A stretch of DNA of 28,167 nt from CAZITB01 sp964542055 (lineage in GTDB: Bacteria > Planctomycetota > Phycisphaerae > Sedimentisphaerales > CAMDDF01). The stretch lies in assembly GCA_964542055.1 (NCBI GenBank), contig CAZITB010000023.1:1-28167 (forward strand). The letters are read 5' to 3'. A model generated the notes under the pieces. That model made no database searches. It was not told the origin of the DNA and saw only the letters and a program-made list of their open reading frames with translations. Each line of letters starts with the position of its first letter. Within the stretch, counting starts at the first letter, position 1. Below are positions 8,130-15,451 of this stretch, piece after piece. A program made the position numbers and the translations under genes.

Positions 8130-9698
8130 ATGATCAAAGTTAAAGAAAACATTTTAAATAATGATCTCAATAAACAGCTAACCGATATTGCTGACGCAGT
8201 AACCGGACTGGGGTTTGCTTTTACAGTTTTTGCATCAAACGGCGATGTGCTTGTGCAAAGGAGCACCGGCTTCCAATCTACACCAAGCGAGATGCTTTTT
8301 GAACAGGTGAAGGGCTTACTGACTAATAAAAATAAAAATTGCCAATTTTCCGAAAAAAATATTTTTGCATCAACATTGAATGTCTCGTCTGACTCTAAAC
8401 TTCTAATTGTTGCTAAGAACCATTCAAATAATGACCAGATTTCCGGGCATGTTTGCCAGCTTATACAAGGTCTCATCAAACAAATAGAAAAAAACTGCAA
8501 AACAGAACAGCAGATTGAATTGATAAGCACTGAACTTGCAGATACCTATGAAGAACTTGTTCTGCTATATAAAATGAGTTCCAACATGAAGGTCTCACAG
8601 GCCGATTCGAATTATCTGCAATATGCCTGTGACTGGCTGACTGAAATAGTAAATGTGGAAGGCATCGCAATTCTGCTTGAAAAACAAGTAGGCACTCAGA
8701 AAAAGTTGATTTTGACTGCGGGTGCCGGACTGATAGATGTCAATCAACAATTGATAGAACAAGTCCATGCAAGGCTGATCGAACAGGTAAACCGTGATAA
8801 AGATGCTCTTCTCGACAGCGATGTTGATGGTCCTTTCCATTATGCCTGGCCACAGCGCATTCGAAATATTATAGCAGTACCTCTCCAGGTCAATCATAAA
8901 ATTACCGGCGTTCTTATTGCAATCAACCGACTTGATAAGCCCGACTTCGACAGCACCGACGTAAAAATGTTCAATTCGGTTGCTCATCAGTGTGCAATAT
9001 TTATTGAAAACGGAAGACTTTTCAAGGATCTCAAAGGCCTGCTTGTCGGCTCACTCAAAGCTCTCACGACCAGCATTGACGCCAAAGACCAGTACACAAG
9101 AGGCCATTCCGAACGTGTCGCTTTTATTGCAAAATGGATAGCGGAAAAACTTGCCGAAACAGACGATCTTGACCAGGACTATATACATAAAATTTATCTC
9201 GCCGGACTGCTTCACGATATCGGCAAAATAGGAATACCCGAAAGCGTACTGCGCAAGAAAGAAAAGCTCACCAAGCAGGAAATGAATATTATAAAATCTC
9301 ATCCCTCGATTGGTGCTTCGATCCTTTCAGAAATAAAACAAATGCAGGATATTGTCCCAGGTATCTTGTTCCATCATGAAAGAATGGATGGCTCCGGCTA
9401 TCCCAGCCGCCTGAAAAATGACGCTATACATCGAATTGGCAGAATTGTAAGTGTCGCTGACGCATTCGATGCTATGACAAGCAAAAGAATATACCGTGAC
9501 GAGATGACTTTGGAACAAGCGATCCAAGAGATCGAAAAAGGCTCTGGAACTCAGTTTGATCCTGTCGTTGTAAAAGCCTTTCTTGAAAGCGATACTTATG
9601 CACTCTGGACGATTCTTCAGGATGGTTCAAGTCCCGTCTGGGGAAATGGTGATCTTGTTGAATTCAGCACCGAAGCAGTTGGAGCTTTGATCGGATGA
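8130..9698 (+). CDS. GAF/HD-GYP protein, predicted cyclic di-GMP phosphodiesterase
   Basis: This 522-residue protein has a divergent N-terminal region (about 1-130), a GAF domain (about 165-305) and a C-terminal HD-GYP domain (about 310-500). Key residues are present: His326 in HSERV, the metal-binding His362-Asp363 in LLHDIGKIGIP, HHERMDGSGYP with the GYP triad at 423-425, and ADAFDAMTSKRIYR. HD-GYP proteins hydrolyse c-di-GMP (or related dinucleotides) with a metal centre. No ribosome binding site is obvious before the ATG, so the exact start is less sure. The stop overlaps the start of the STAS gene (ATGA), which indicates translational coupling. In this cluster it could lower local c-di-GMP to switch pilus or secretion activity. 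Confidence 0.9.
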   Translation: MIKVKENILNNDLNKQLTDIADAVTGLGFAFTVFASNGDVLVQRSTGFQSTPSEMLFEQVKGLLTNKNKNCQFSEKNIFASTLNVSSDSKLLIVAKNHSNNDQISGHVCQLIQGLIKQIEKNCKTEQQIELISTELADTYEELVLLYKMSSNMKVSQADSNYLQYACDWLTEIVNVEGIAILLEKQVGTQKKLILTAGAGLIDVNQQLIEQVHARLIEQVNRDKDALLDSDVDGPFHYAWPQRIRNIIAVPLQVNHKITGVLIAINRLDKPDFDSTDVKMFNSVAHQCAIFIENGRLFKDLKGLLVGSLKALTTSIDAKDQYTRGHSERVAFIAKWIAEKLAETDDLDQDYIHKIYLAGLLHDIGKIGIPESVLRKKEKLTKQEMNIIKSHPSIGASILSEIKQMQDIVPGILFHHERMDGSGYPSRLKNDAIHRIGRIVSVADAFDAMTSKRIYRDEMTLEQAIQEIEKGSGTQFDPVVVKAFLESDTYALWTILQDGSSPVWGNGDLVEFSTEAVGALIG

Positions 9699-10030
9699 AA
9701 TTAAATACTCAAAGATACAATAAAGTAATAGTTGTAGAACTTAATGGTGAGTTCACAAGCGAATTTGCGCATTTTTTCGAAAAAAAAATGGAAGAGCTGA
9801 CAAACGACAAAATAGAAGGCCTGGTTCTAGATTTCAGCAATGTCAGTTATATCGATAGCAGGGGGCTCGAATGTCTGATTTGGCTTCGAGAGATTTGTGC
9901 CGCTAATCTGCTCCAGCTGAAACTTGCTGCATTGGATGAAAGCTGTTCCAAAATTTTAGAAATTACCAGGATTGAAGAAAAATTTGATAAGTATCTCGAA
10001 TTAGCTGAAGCTGTAAAAAGTTTCGCGTAA
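9695..10030 (+). CDS. STAS-domain protein (anti-anti-sigma factor-like)
   Basis: This 111-residue protein is a single STAS domain of the SpoIIAA/RsbV type. The conserved helix start reads YIDSRGLECLIWL, with Ser55 at the position phosphorylated in anti-anti-sigma factors. The usual DSSGL is DSRGL here, a tolerated variation. In known systems such proteins bind a GHKL kinase (RsbW/SpoIIAB) and are reset by a PP2C phosphatase; neither is visible nearby, so the partner is unknown. The four-base overlap with the HD-GYP gene suggests that the two proteins are made in matched amounts and may act together. Confidence 0.85.
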   Translation: MKLNTQRYNKVIVVELNGEFTSEFAHFFEKKMEELTNDKIEGLVLDFSNVSYIDSRGLECLIWLREICAANLLQLKLAALDESCSKILEITRIEEKFDKYLELAEAVKSFA

Positions 10031-10045
10031 TCGAATAGGCAAAAT

Positions 10046-11794
10046 ATGTCAAACATAATTGCAAATAAGGTTCAAATTGGCCAGATCCTTCAGGAGCTCG
10101 GTTTTGCTCAGCAACAGCAGATCGACGATGCTCTTAAATACCAGAAGGAATCAGGACATACCAAATTGCTGGGCGAAATCCTTGTCGAAATGGATATCTG
10201 CACCGACAACCAGATTTCGCAAGCCCTCGCAAAGGTTTACGATTTACCTTATGCCCAGGTCAGCCCAAAAATTTGCGACGCAAATGTAATTTCACTGCTC
10301 CCACGCGAATTCCTCGAAGAAAACATAGTTTTACCACTATTCAAAGTTTATGAAACTCTTACAGTCGCTTTAAGTGAACCTTCGAACATTTTCATCATCG
10401 ATGAAATTCGCAGACTAAGTTCATGTGAAGTGCAGGTCGTTTGTGCTACGGTAAAAGACATACAGGCAACTCTTCAAACTTTCATGCCCGCTGCAAACGT
10501 CTTTGTTATCGACGATATCATCGATGAAAACGGGCTCGATGATTTTTCACTTATTGAAAACATCTCCGAAGACATAACCAATCTCGAAGAGGTTGCTGGC
10601 CAGTCACCTGTTGTCAAACTTGTTAACTATCTGCTCTACAGTGCCGTACATGAAAATGCAAGTGACATACACATCGAACCTGACGAGAAAAAATTACGAG
10701 TTCGATACCGTGTCGATGGCAGACTTTTCGAAAAAATGCGGCCTCCTTACCAGATGCACAGTGCGATTGTATCGCGTATCAAAATAATGGCTGATCTCGA
10801 CATTGCCCAAAGAAGGCTCCCTCAGGACGGCAGCATCCATGTCCTTTTGAAGTCCAGACCTATCGACCTGCGTGTCTCGATCATGCCCGGCAATTTCGGC
10901 GAAAAGGTCGTAATAAGAATACTCGATATAAACAGGATTCTCCTCAACCTGGAATCACTTGGATTCGGTTATAACAATCTTCAAAGTTTTAGAAATCAGA
11001 TTCAAACCCCCAACGGTATCGTTCTGGTAACCGGGCCTACCGGCTCAGGTAAAAACACCACTTTGTATGCCGCACTAAGCGAACTCAACAACGACCAGGT
11101 AAACATTTGTACAGTTGAAGACCCTGTCGAATGCAATATCTCAGGTATTAACCAATTCGAGGTTAATAACCTGGCAGGCTTCGAATTTTCAGATGCTCTT
11201 AGAAGCCTGCTCAGACAAGACCCCGATATCGTAATGGTTGGTGAAATTCGAGATTCTGAAACCGCCGCGATTGCAGTACAAGCTGCGTTAACGGGCCATT
11301 TGGTCCTCTCAACTCTTCATACTAATGATGCTCCCGGTGCCGTAACCAGGCTGGTAGATCTGGGAGTGGCTCCATACCTTGTAGGTGCTTCCTTAATATC
11401 AGTACTTGCCCAAAGACTCGTACGTAAAGTTTGCACCAACTGCAGAGAAGAATATGATCCCGGAATGTCGGTTAGAAAAATGATGGAGAAATGGGTAGGG
11501 GGTATTGAAACTTATTATAAAGGTATCGGTTGCAAAAAGTGCCGCAATACAGGGTACACCGGCAGAATTGCCATCCATGAACTTTTCATCCCTGACGAAA
11601 AAATCAAGGAATCTATCGCTGAAAATGCAAACCATCGAATAGTCAGAAACATGGCTATACAAAATAAAATGGCGCCCTTATATGTCGATGGTGCTGAAAA
11701 AGTAAAAGCAGGAATCACAACAGTCGATGAAATACTCCGAGTATGTGCTATTGGCGAATCAGATGATTACTATAGCAATAAGGAGAAAAACTGA
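10046..11794 (+). CDS. Assembly ATPase, GspE/PilB family, with MshEN-like N-terminus
   Basis: This 582-residue cytoplasmic hexameric motor powers pseudopilus or pilus extension. Its N-terminus has two MshEN-like stretches (IGQILQELG at 11-19 and LLGEILVEMD at 41-50), followed by the GspE N2 region. The catalytic domain has the Walker A loop GPTGSGKNTTL at 330-340, an Asp box (RYRVDGRLFE), Walker B (DIVMVGEIRD, 394-403), a His box (GHLVLSTLHTNDA) and a tetracysteine zinc motif (Cys463, Cys466, Cys496, Cys499). The residue after the Walker A lysine is Asn337, where relatives normally have Ser or Thr that helps bind magnesium. Zinc motif and length fit GspE/PilB rather than the retraction ATPase PilT. 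The stop TGA overlaps the next start by one base. Confidence 0.93.
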   Translation: MSNIIANKVQIGQILQELGFAQQQQIDDALKYQKESGHTKLLGEILVEMDICTDNQISQALAKVYDLPYAQVSPKICDANVISLLPREFLEENIVLPLFKVYETLTVALSEPSNIFIIDEIRRLSSCEVQVVCATVKDIQATLQTFMPAANVFVIDDIIDENGLDDFSLIENISEDITNLEEVAGQSPVVKLVNYLLYSAVHENASDIHIEPDEKKLRVRYRVDGRLFEKMRPPYQMHSAIVSRIKIMADLDIAQRRLPQDGSIHVLLKSRPIDLRVSIMPGNFGEKVVIRILDINRILLNLESLGFGYNNLQSFRNQIQTPNGIVLVTGPTGSGKNTTLYAALSELNNDQVNICTVEDPVECNISGINQFEVNNLAGFEFSDALRSLLRQDPDIVMVGEIRDSETAAIAVQAALTGHLVLSTLHTNDAPGAVTRLVDLGVAPYLVGASLISVLAQRLVRKVCTNCREEYDPGMSVRKMMEKWVGGIETYYKGIGCKKCRNTGYTGRIAIHELFIPDEKIKESIAENANHRIVRNMAIQNKMAPLYVDGAEKVKAGITTVDEILRVCAIGESDDYYSNKEKN

Positions 11795-12909
11795 TGACCC
11801 TTGCTGTTGTTGAAAAACAGACTTCAACCTTGTTAACGGTACAGAACGTCAAAATAAAAGCAAAAGGTTCCGAACTGATCCTTTTCACTACTCAGCTTGC
11901 TGTTATGCTCGAAAGCGGCGTTGTCCTTAGCGATGCTCTGGATGCAATCAGTCAGCAGCTCAAACCCGGAACCTTCAAAGACGTAATTACCGATATCGCA
12001 GATAAAATCACAAGCGGACAAAGTTTTTCTGTCGCACTAAGCCAATATCCAAAAGTATTCAATTCCATGTTCGTAAGTATGGTAAAAGCGTCTGAAGCGT
12101 CCGGCAAAATGCCCGAAATGCTCGAAGTACTCAGTAGGTATCTAAACGCCGAAGCCGAAACAAGAAAACAAATCCAGGGTGCACTGATATACCCTTTCAT
12201 CATGATAATTATGTCTATTGCCGCAACCGGCACTTTGATGTTCTTTGTCCTTCCCCGCTTCACAAAGATATACCAGTCAAGAGGAACGGCTCTGCCCGCA
12301 CTTACACAAATATTGGTTAAATTAAGCAGCCTGCTGGTTAATCTTGAATTTTTGACGATGGCGCTGACAGGCTTCGTTTTCTTCGGCATCATTTTCAACT
12401 TCTGGGCAAAATCAAAAAACGGAAAAAAAATTATCGATTACCTGATCATTAACATCCCCGCAATTGGCACTATGTACATCGATTCAGCCATGACCAGGGC
12501 AATGCGAATAATGGCAACAATGGTAAACACCGGCGTCTCAATTTTGGATGCCATCGAAGTAATAAAAACTTCAAGCGACAACTACTACTTCCAGCAATTA
12601 TGGAACCAGGCGGATAAAAAAATTCGTGATGGTTTCCAGCTTTCAGATTCAATAAGATTCAGCGCAGGCAGCGAGATCGTCGTACCCGGTATAATTCAAA
12701 TGCTCCGTGCTGGCGAAAAAAGCGGAAAGATGGGCTACGTTTGCGACAAAGCCTCTACATTCTACGAAAAAAAATTAAGCAATTCCATCAAAACGGCAAC
12801 AGCACTTATTGAACCTATTATGATAACGGTTATGGGTATTATTATAGGGACAATCGCAATAGCTTTGCTGCTGCCCGTATTCAGAATCAGTTCTGTTATC
12901 GCTCACTAA
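11794..12909 (+). CDS. Inner-membrane platform protein, GspF/PilC family
   Basis: This 371-residue polytopic protein has two T2SSF repeats: cytoplasmic helical bundles at about 28-125 and 230-345. Membrane helices lie near 140-162 (IMIIMSIAATGTLMFFVLP), 188-208 and 345-368 (IMITVMGIIIGTIAIALLLP). The family signatures SGVVLSDALDAI and ASEASGKMPEML in the first repeat and GVSILDAIEVI and AGEKSGKMG in the second are clear. GspF/PilC couples the ATPase to pilin insertion. AAGGAG (11779-11784) precedes the start. Its TAA overlaps the stop of the opposite-strand regulator gene by three bases, so this appears to be the last gene of the cluster and there is no terminator between the converging units. 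Confidence 0.93.
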   Translation: MTLAVVEKQTSTLLTVQNVKIKAKGSELILFTTQLAVMLESGVVLSDALDAISQQLKPGTFKDVITDIADKITSGQSFSVALSQYPKVFNSMFVSMVKASEASGKMPEMLEVLSRYLNAEAETRKQIQGALIYPFIMIIMSIAATGTLMFFVLPRFTKIYQSRGTALPALTQILVKLSSLLVNLEFLTMALTGFVFFGIIFNFWAKSKNGKKIIDYLIINIPAIGTMYIDSAMTRAMRIMATMVNTGVSILDAIEVIKTSSDNYYFQQLWNQADKKIRDGFQLSDSIRFSAGSEIVVPGIIQMLRAGEKSGKMGYVCDKASTFYEKKLSNSIKTATALIEPIMITVMGIIIGTIAIALLLPVFRISSVIAH

Positions 12910-14255
12910 ATATTGTATTCTTTGATTTTGCGGTAAAGTGTTCGCTCACCAATTCCGAGAATTTTTGCAGCTTTTTCGCGATTTCCCTGTACACTGCTGA
13001 GGGTTTCAGAAATTGCTTTTTTCTCGAGTTGATCCAGTGATATACCTCCCAAATCCTGGCTTATCTCTGTTGGCCCTGCTAACTGATGGACCTTATAAAT
13101 TTCAGGCGGCAAATCATTCAAATCCAAAATATCATTCTCAGTCAAAACAACCATCGTCTTGATACAGTTCCTCAACTGCCTTATATTGCCGGGCCATGAA
13201 TGATTCTCAAGCACTCTCATAGCGCTTTCACTTACACCCTTGATATTTGTACCGATTTCAGAATTTGACTGATCTATGAAAAAATGCACCAGCTCTTTTA
13301 TATCCCCCGGCCTTTCCCGCAAGGGCGGCACTGTTATGCTCACACCTTTAATCCTGAAAAAAAGGTCCTGACGAAACTTCTTTTGCTCGACTAATTTTGC
13401 CAGGTCGTGATTGGTCGCGCTGATTATCCTTACATCAACGGATATCATCTTCTCCGAACCAACCGGAACAACAACCCCATCTTCCAGGACCCTCAGCAAT
13501 TTAGCCTGCATATTCAGCGGCATATCTCCAATCTCATCCAAAAAGAGCGTTCCCTTATTTGCAACTTCAAACAATCCTTTGCGCTCTGTTGAAGCACCGG
13601 TAAATGCCCCTTTTGCATGCCCGAACAGTTCGCTTTCCAAAAGAGTTTCTGTCAATCCGGCACAGTTGATCGGTCTGTACGGATTATTTCGCCTTTTAGA
13701 ATTATAATGAATTGCTTCAGCTAGCAACTCCTTACCTGTTCCGGATTCTCCCTCTAAAACCACAGATAAATTCGTTGGGCTAACCTTTTTAAGCACGCGA
13801 AATAGCGTCTGCATCGAGGGACTGTTGCCTTGCACTCCATTGAATACAAATTCTTCCGTTTTGCCGGTCTTTTTTTGAACGGTCCTGTTTTTGATGATCT
13901 GCTTGACCATCGAACGAAGCTGATCGATATCTATCGGTTTTACAAGGTAGTCTTTGGCCCCAAGCTTCAAAGCCTCTTTGCAATTTTCGATCGTCGCATA
14001 AGCCGTGATCAAAACCACCTCACAGCCGGGATTTATTTCCTTTGCCTTAACAAGAATATCCATCCCGTTTATATCACTGGCTAAATTGAGATCTGTAATC
14101 ACAATATCAAAATCATTGCTTGTAATATAATCGACAGCCTCTTGAGCCGAATAAAAAGCCTTTGGTTCTGGTGCAATCTTTTCTAATGCTTCTGCCAAAA
14201 CTAAAGCATGTTCTTTTTCGTCATCTATTATTATTACTTTTATATCTTCTTCCAT
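12906..14255 (-). CDS. NtrC-family sigma-54-dependent response regulator
   Basis: This 449-residue activator has three standard parts. The receiver (1-120) has Asp11/Asp12, phospho-acceptor Asp55 in IVITDLN, Thr84 and Lys106. The AAA+ domain (about 140-375) has Walker A GESGTGKE (169-176), the sigma-54 contact loop GAFTGA (216-221), Walker B TLFLDEIGD and an arginine-finger region FRQDLFFR. The C-terminus carries a Fis-type helix-turn-helix (about 410-449: AAKILGIGERTLYRKI). With all motifs intact it should activate sigma-54 promoters after phosphorylation. The kinase gene ends four bases upstream. I could not find a convincing -24/-12 sigma-54 promoter in the window, so its targets may be elsewhere. 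Confidence 0.95.
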   Translation of the reverse strand: MEEDIKVIIIDDEKEHALVLAEALEKIAPEPKAFYSAQEAVDYITSNDFDIVITDLNLASDINGMDILVKAKEINPGCEVVLITAYATIENCKEALKLGAKDYLVKPIDIDQLRSMVKQIIKNRTVQKKTGKTEEFVFNGVQGNSPSMQTLFRVLKKVSPTNLSVVLEGESGTGKELLAEAIHYNSKRRNNPYRPINCAGLTETLLESELFGHAKGAFTGASTERKGLFEVANKGTLFLDEIGDMPLNMQAKLLRVLEDGVVVPVGSEKMISVDVRIISATNHDLAKLVEQKKFRQDLFFRIKGVSITVPPLRERPGDIKELVHFFIDQSNSEIGTNIKGVSESAMRVLENHSWPGNIRQLRNCIKTMVVLTENDILDLNDLPPEIYKVHQLAGPTEISQDLGGISLDQLEKKAISETLSSVQGNREKAAKILGIGERTLYRKIKEYNI

Positions 14256-14259
14256 TTAT

Positions 14260-15057
14260 TTACTCAACTAGCGGCAGCAAAATTGTAAAAGAAGTCCCTT
14301 TGCCGGGCTCACTCTCAACAGATAAACTGCCTTGATGCATTTCAACTAATTTTTTTGCGGTGGCCAATCCCAACCCTGTCCCACCTGTACGTGAAGTATA
14401 AAACGCGTCGAAAATTTTGTCAATTTTTTCCGGCTCTATTCCCACCCCGGTATCAGTTACAACTATTTTGGCAAAATAACTCTCTCTTGAAGTTAAAACC
14501 ATTAACTCCCCTCCGCTTTCCATTGCTGTCTGAGCGTTTAGAAACAAATTAAGTAAAACCTGTTTAAACTTTGCCTCATCGATTCTGCACGTTAGCTTGT
14601 CATTAAAACGTGCAAACCGCAGCTTAATATTCTTTTTCCAGGCCTGAGGGGAATAGAAATCAATCACATTATCTACAACCGAATTAATATCTACTTCTCT
14701 GGCCTGAAGCGATGAATCCCCTATGAAATTCAAAAAATTCCCCAGGATATCTTCAAGCCTTTCGATTTCATTCCTGATAACAGGAAACTTGCGTTTAACT
14801 CTTTCAATGTCGTTTTCTTCTAAGTTTTCGCCCAGTAACTTCAGGTTCACTTTGATTATCGAAAGAGGATTTTTAAGTTCATGTGCAAGAATTCCGGTCA
14901 GTTTACTTAATTCCTGTAACTGAATGTTGGCATTGTCTTTATTTCTGCGAACGATTACTGACCGTTTACGCAGAACTTTCCTGACCACTGCCGCTCCTAA
15001 TACAGCAGCTAATAAAAAACCTGCACCAAAAGCGACAAAATAACCCATGTCCAACAT
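14260..15057 (-). CDS. NtrB/AtoS-like sensor histidine kinase
   Basis: This 265-residue kinase has one N-terminal membrane helix (about 6-26), a basic stretch, then HisKA with His59 in GILAHELKNPLSII, and HATPase_c with NLFLNAQTAM, DTGVGIEPEK and GGTGLGLATAKKL. HELKNPL is the form seen in NtrB/AtoS/ZraS-type kinases that pair with NtrC-type regulators, and such a regulator gene follows after four bases. No sensor domain is visible, so any input probably comes through the membrane segment or a partner. An alternative start at Met4 is possible; neither has a strong ribosome binding site. Confidence 0.92.
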   Translation of the reverse strand: MLDMGYFVAFGAGFLLAAVLGAAVVRKVLRKRSVIVRRNKDNANIQLQELSKLTGILAHELKNPLSIIKVNLKLLGENLEENDIERVKRKFPVIRNEIERLEDILGNFLNFIGDSSLQAREVDINSVVDNVIDFYSPQAWKKNIKLRFARFNDKLTCRIDEAKFKQVLLNLFLNAQTAMESGGELMVLTSRESYFAKIVVTDTGVGIEPEKIDKIFDAFYTSRTGGTGLGLATAKKLVEMHQGSLSVESEPGKGTSFTILLPLVE

Positions 15058-15100
15058 TCTAAATCTTTAATTGTACTTTACTAATAAATCCAGAAACTAA

Positions 15101-15355
15101 TTAACTTTCAAGCCTGCTAAATCTTTCAGATTTATTAACCGACAAAGGACCGGCCTCAATAATACTAACGTTTTTGCCTTGGAGCCCTTTACCAGATTTG
15201 AATTCTTCATATTCAACTACCTGCCCTTCACGAAGGGACTTGAAACCATCCAGTTGAATATTAGTAAAGTGAACAAATACGTCCTTGCCTTCTTCGTTGA
15301 CTACGAATCCAAAACCTTTTTTCGAGTCAAACCATTTTACAGTACCTTTGGCCAT
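15101..15355 (-). CDS. Cold-shock domain protein (CspA family)
   Basis: This 84-residue single-stranded nucleic-acid-binding protein has the five-strand cold-shock fold. RNP1 is seen as KGFGFV, RNP2 as DVFVHF, and the start as MAKGTVKWFDSKKGFGF. Cold-shock proteins act as RNA chaperones. It is about 15 residues longer than the minimal family, with a tail (NKSERFSRLES) of unknown role. A very strong Shine-Dalgarno (AGGAGG on the minus strand, complement of 15362-15367) precedes the ATG, in keeping with high expression. The gene lies 96 bases after pnp, whose product also handles RNA, and 43 bases before the sensor kinase gene. Confidence 0.95.
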   Translation of the reverse strand: MAKGTVKWFDSKKGFGFVVNEEGKDVFVHFTNIQLDGFKSLREGQVVEYEEFKSGKGLQGKNVSIIEAGPLSVNKSERFSRLES

Positions 15356-15451
15356 AATAATGCCTCCTTTTTTTTCTTACCAAGGTTCTATAGTAATGCT
15401 TACAACCGCTTCAGTTGCCAGCACTGTAAATCTAAGGCTTTTGCTTAAATA

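Noticed and set aside
8105..8143. 12-codon ORF overlapping the HD-GYP start
   Set aside because: No ribosome binding site and no biased codons; likely chance.
7835..8530. Minus-strand ORF of 231 codons across the receiver and HD-GYP genes
   Set aside because: It covers parts of two clear plus-strand genes and has no domain or ribosome binding site.
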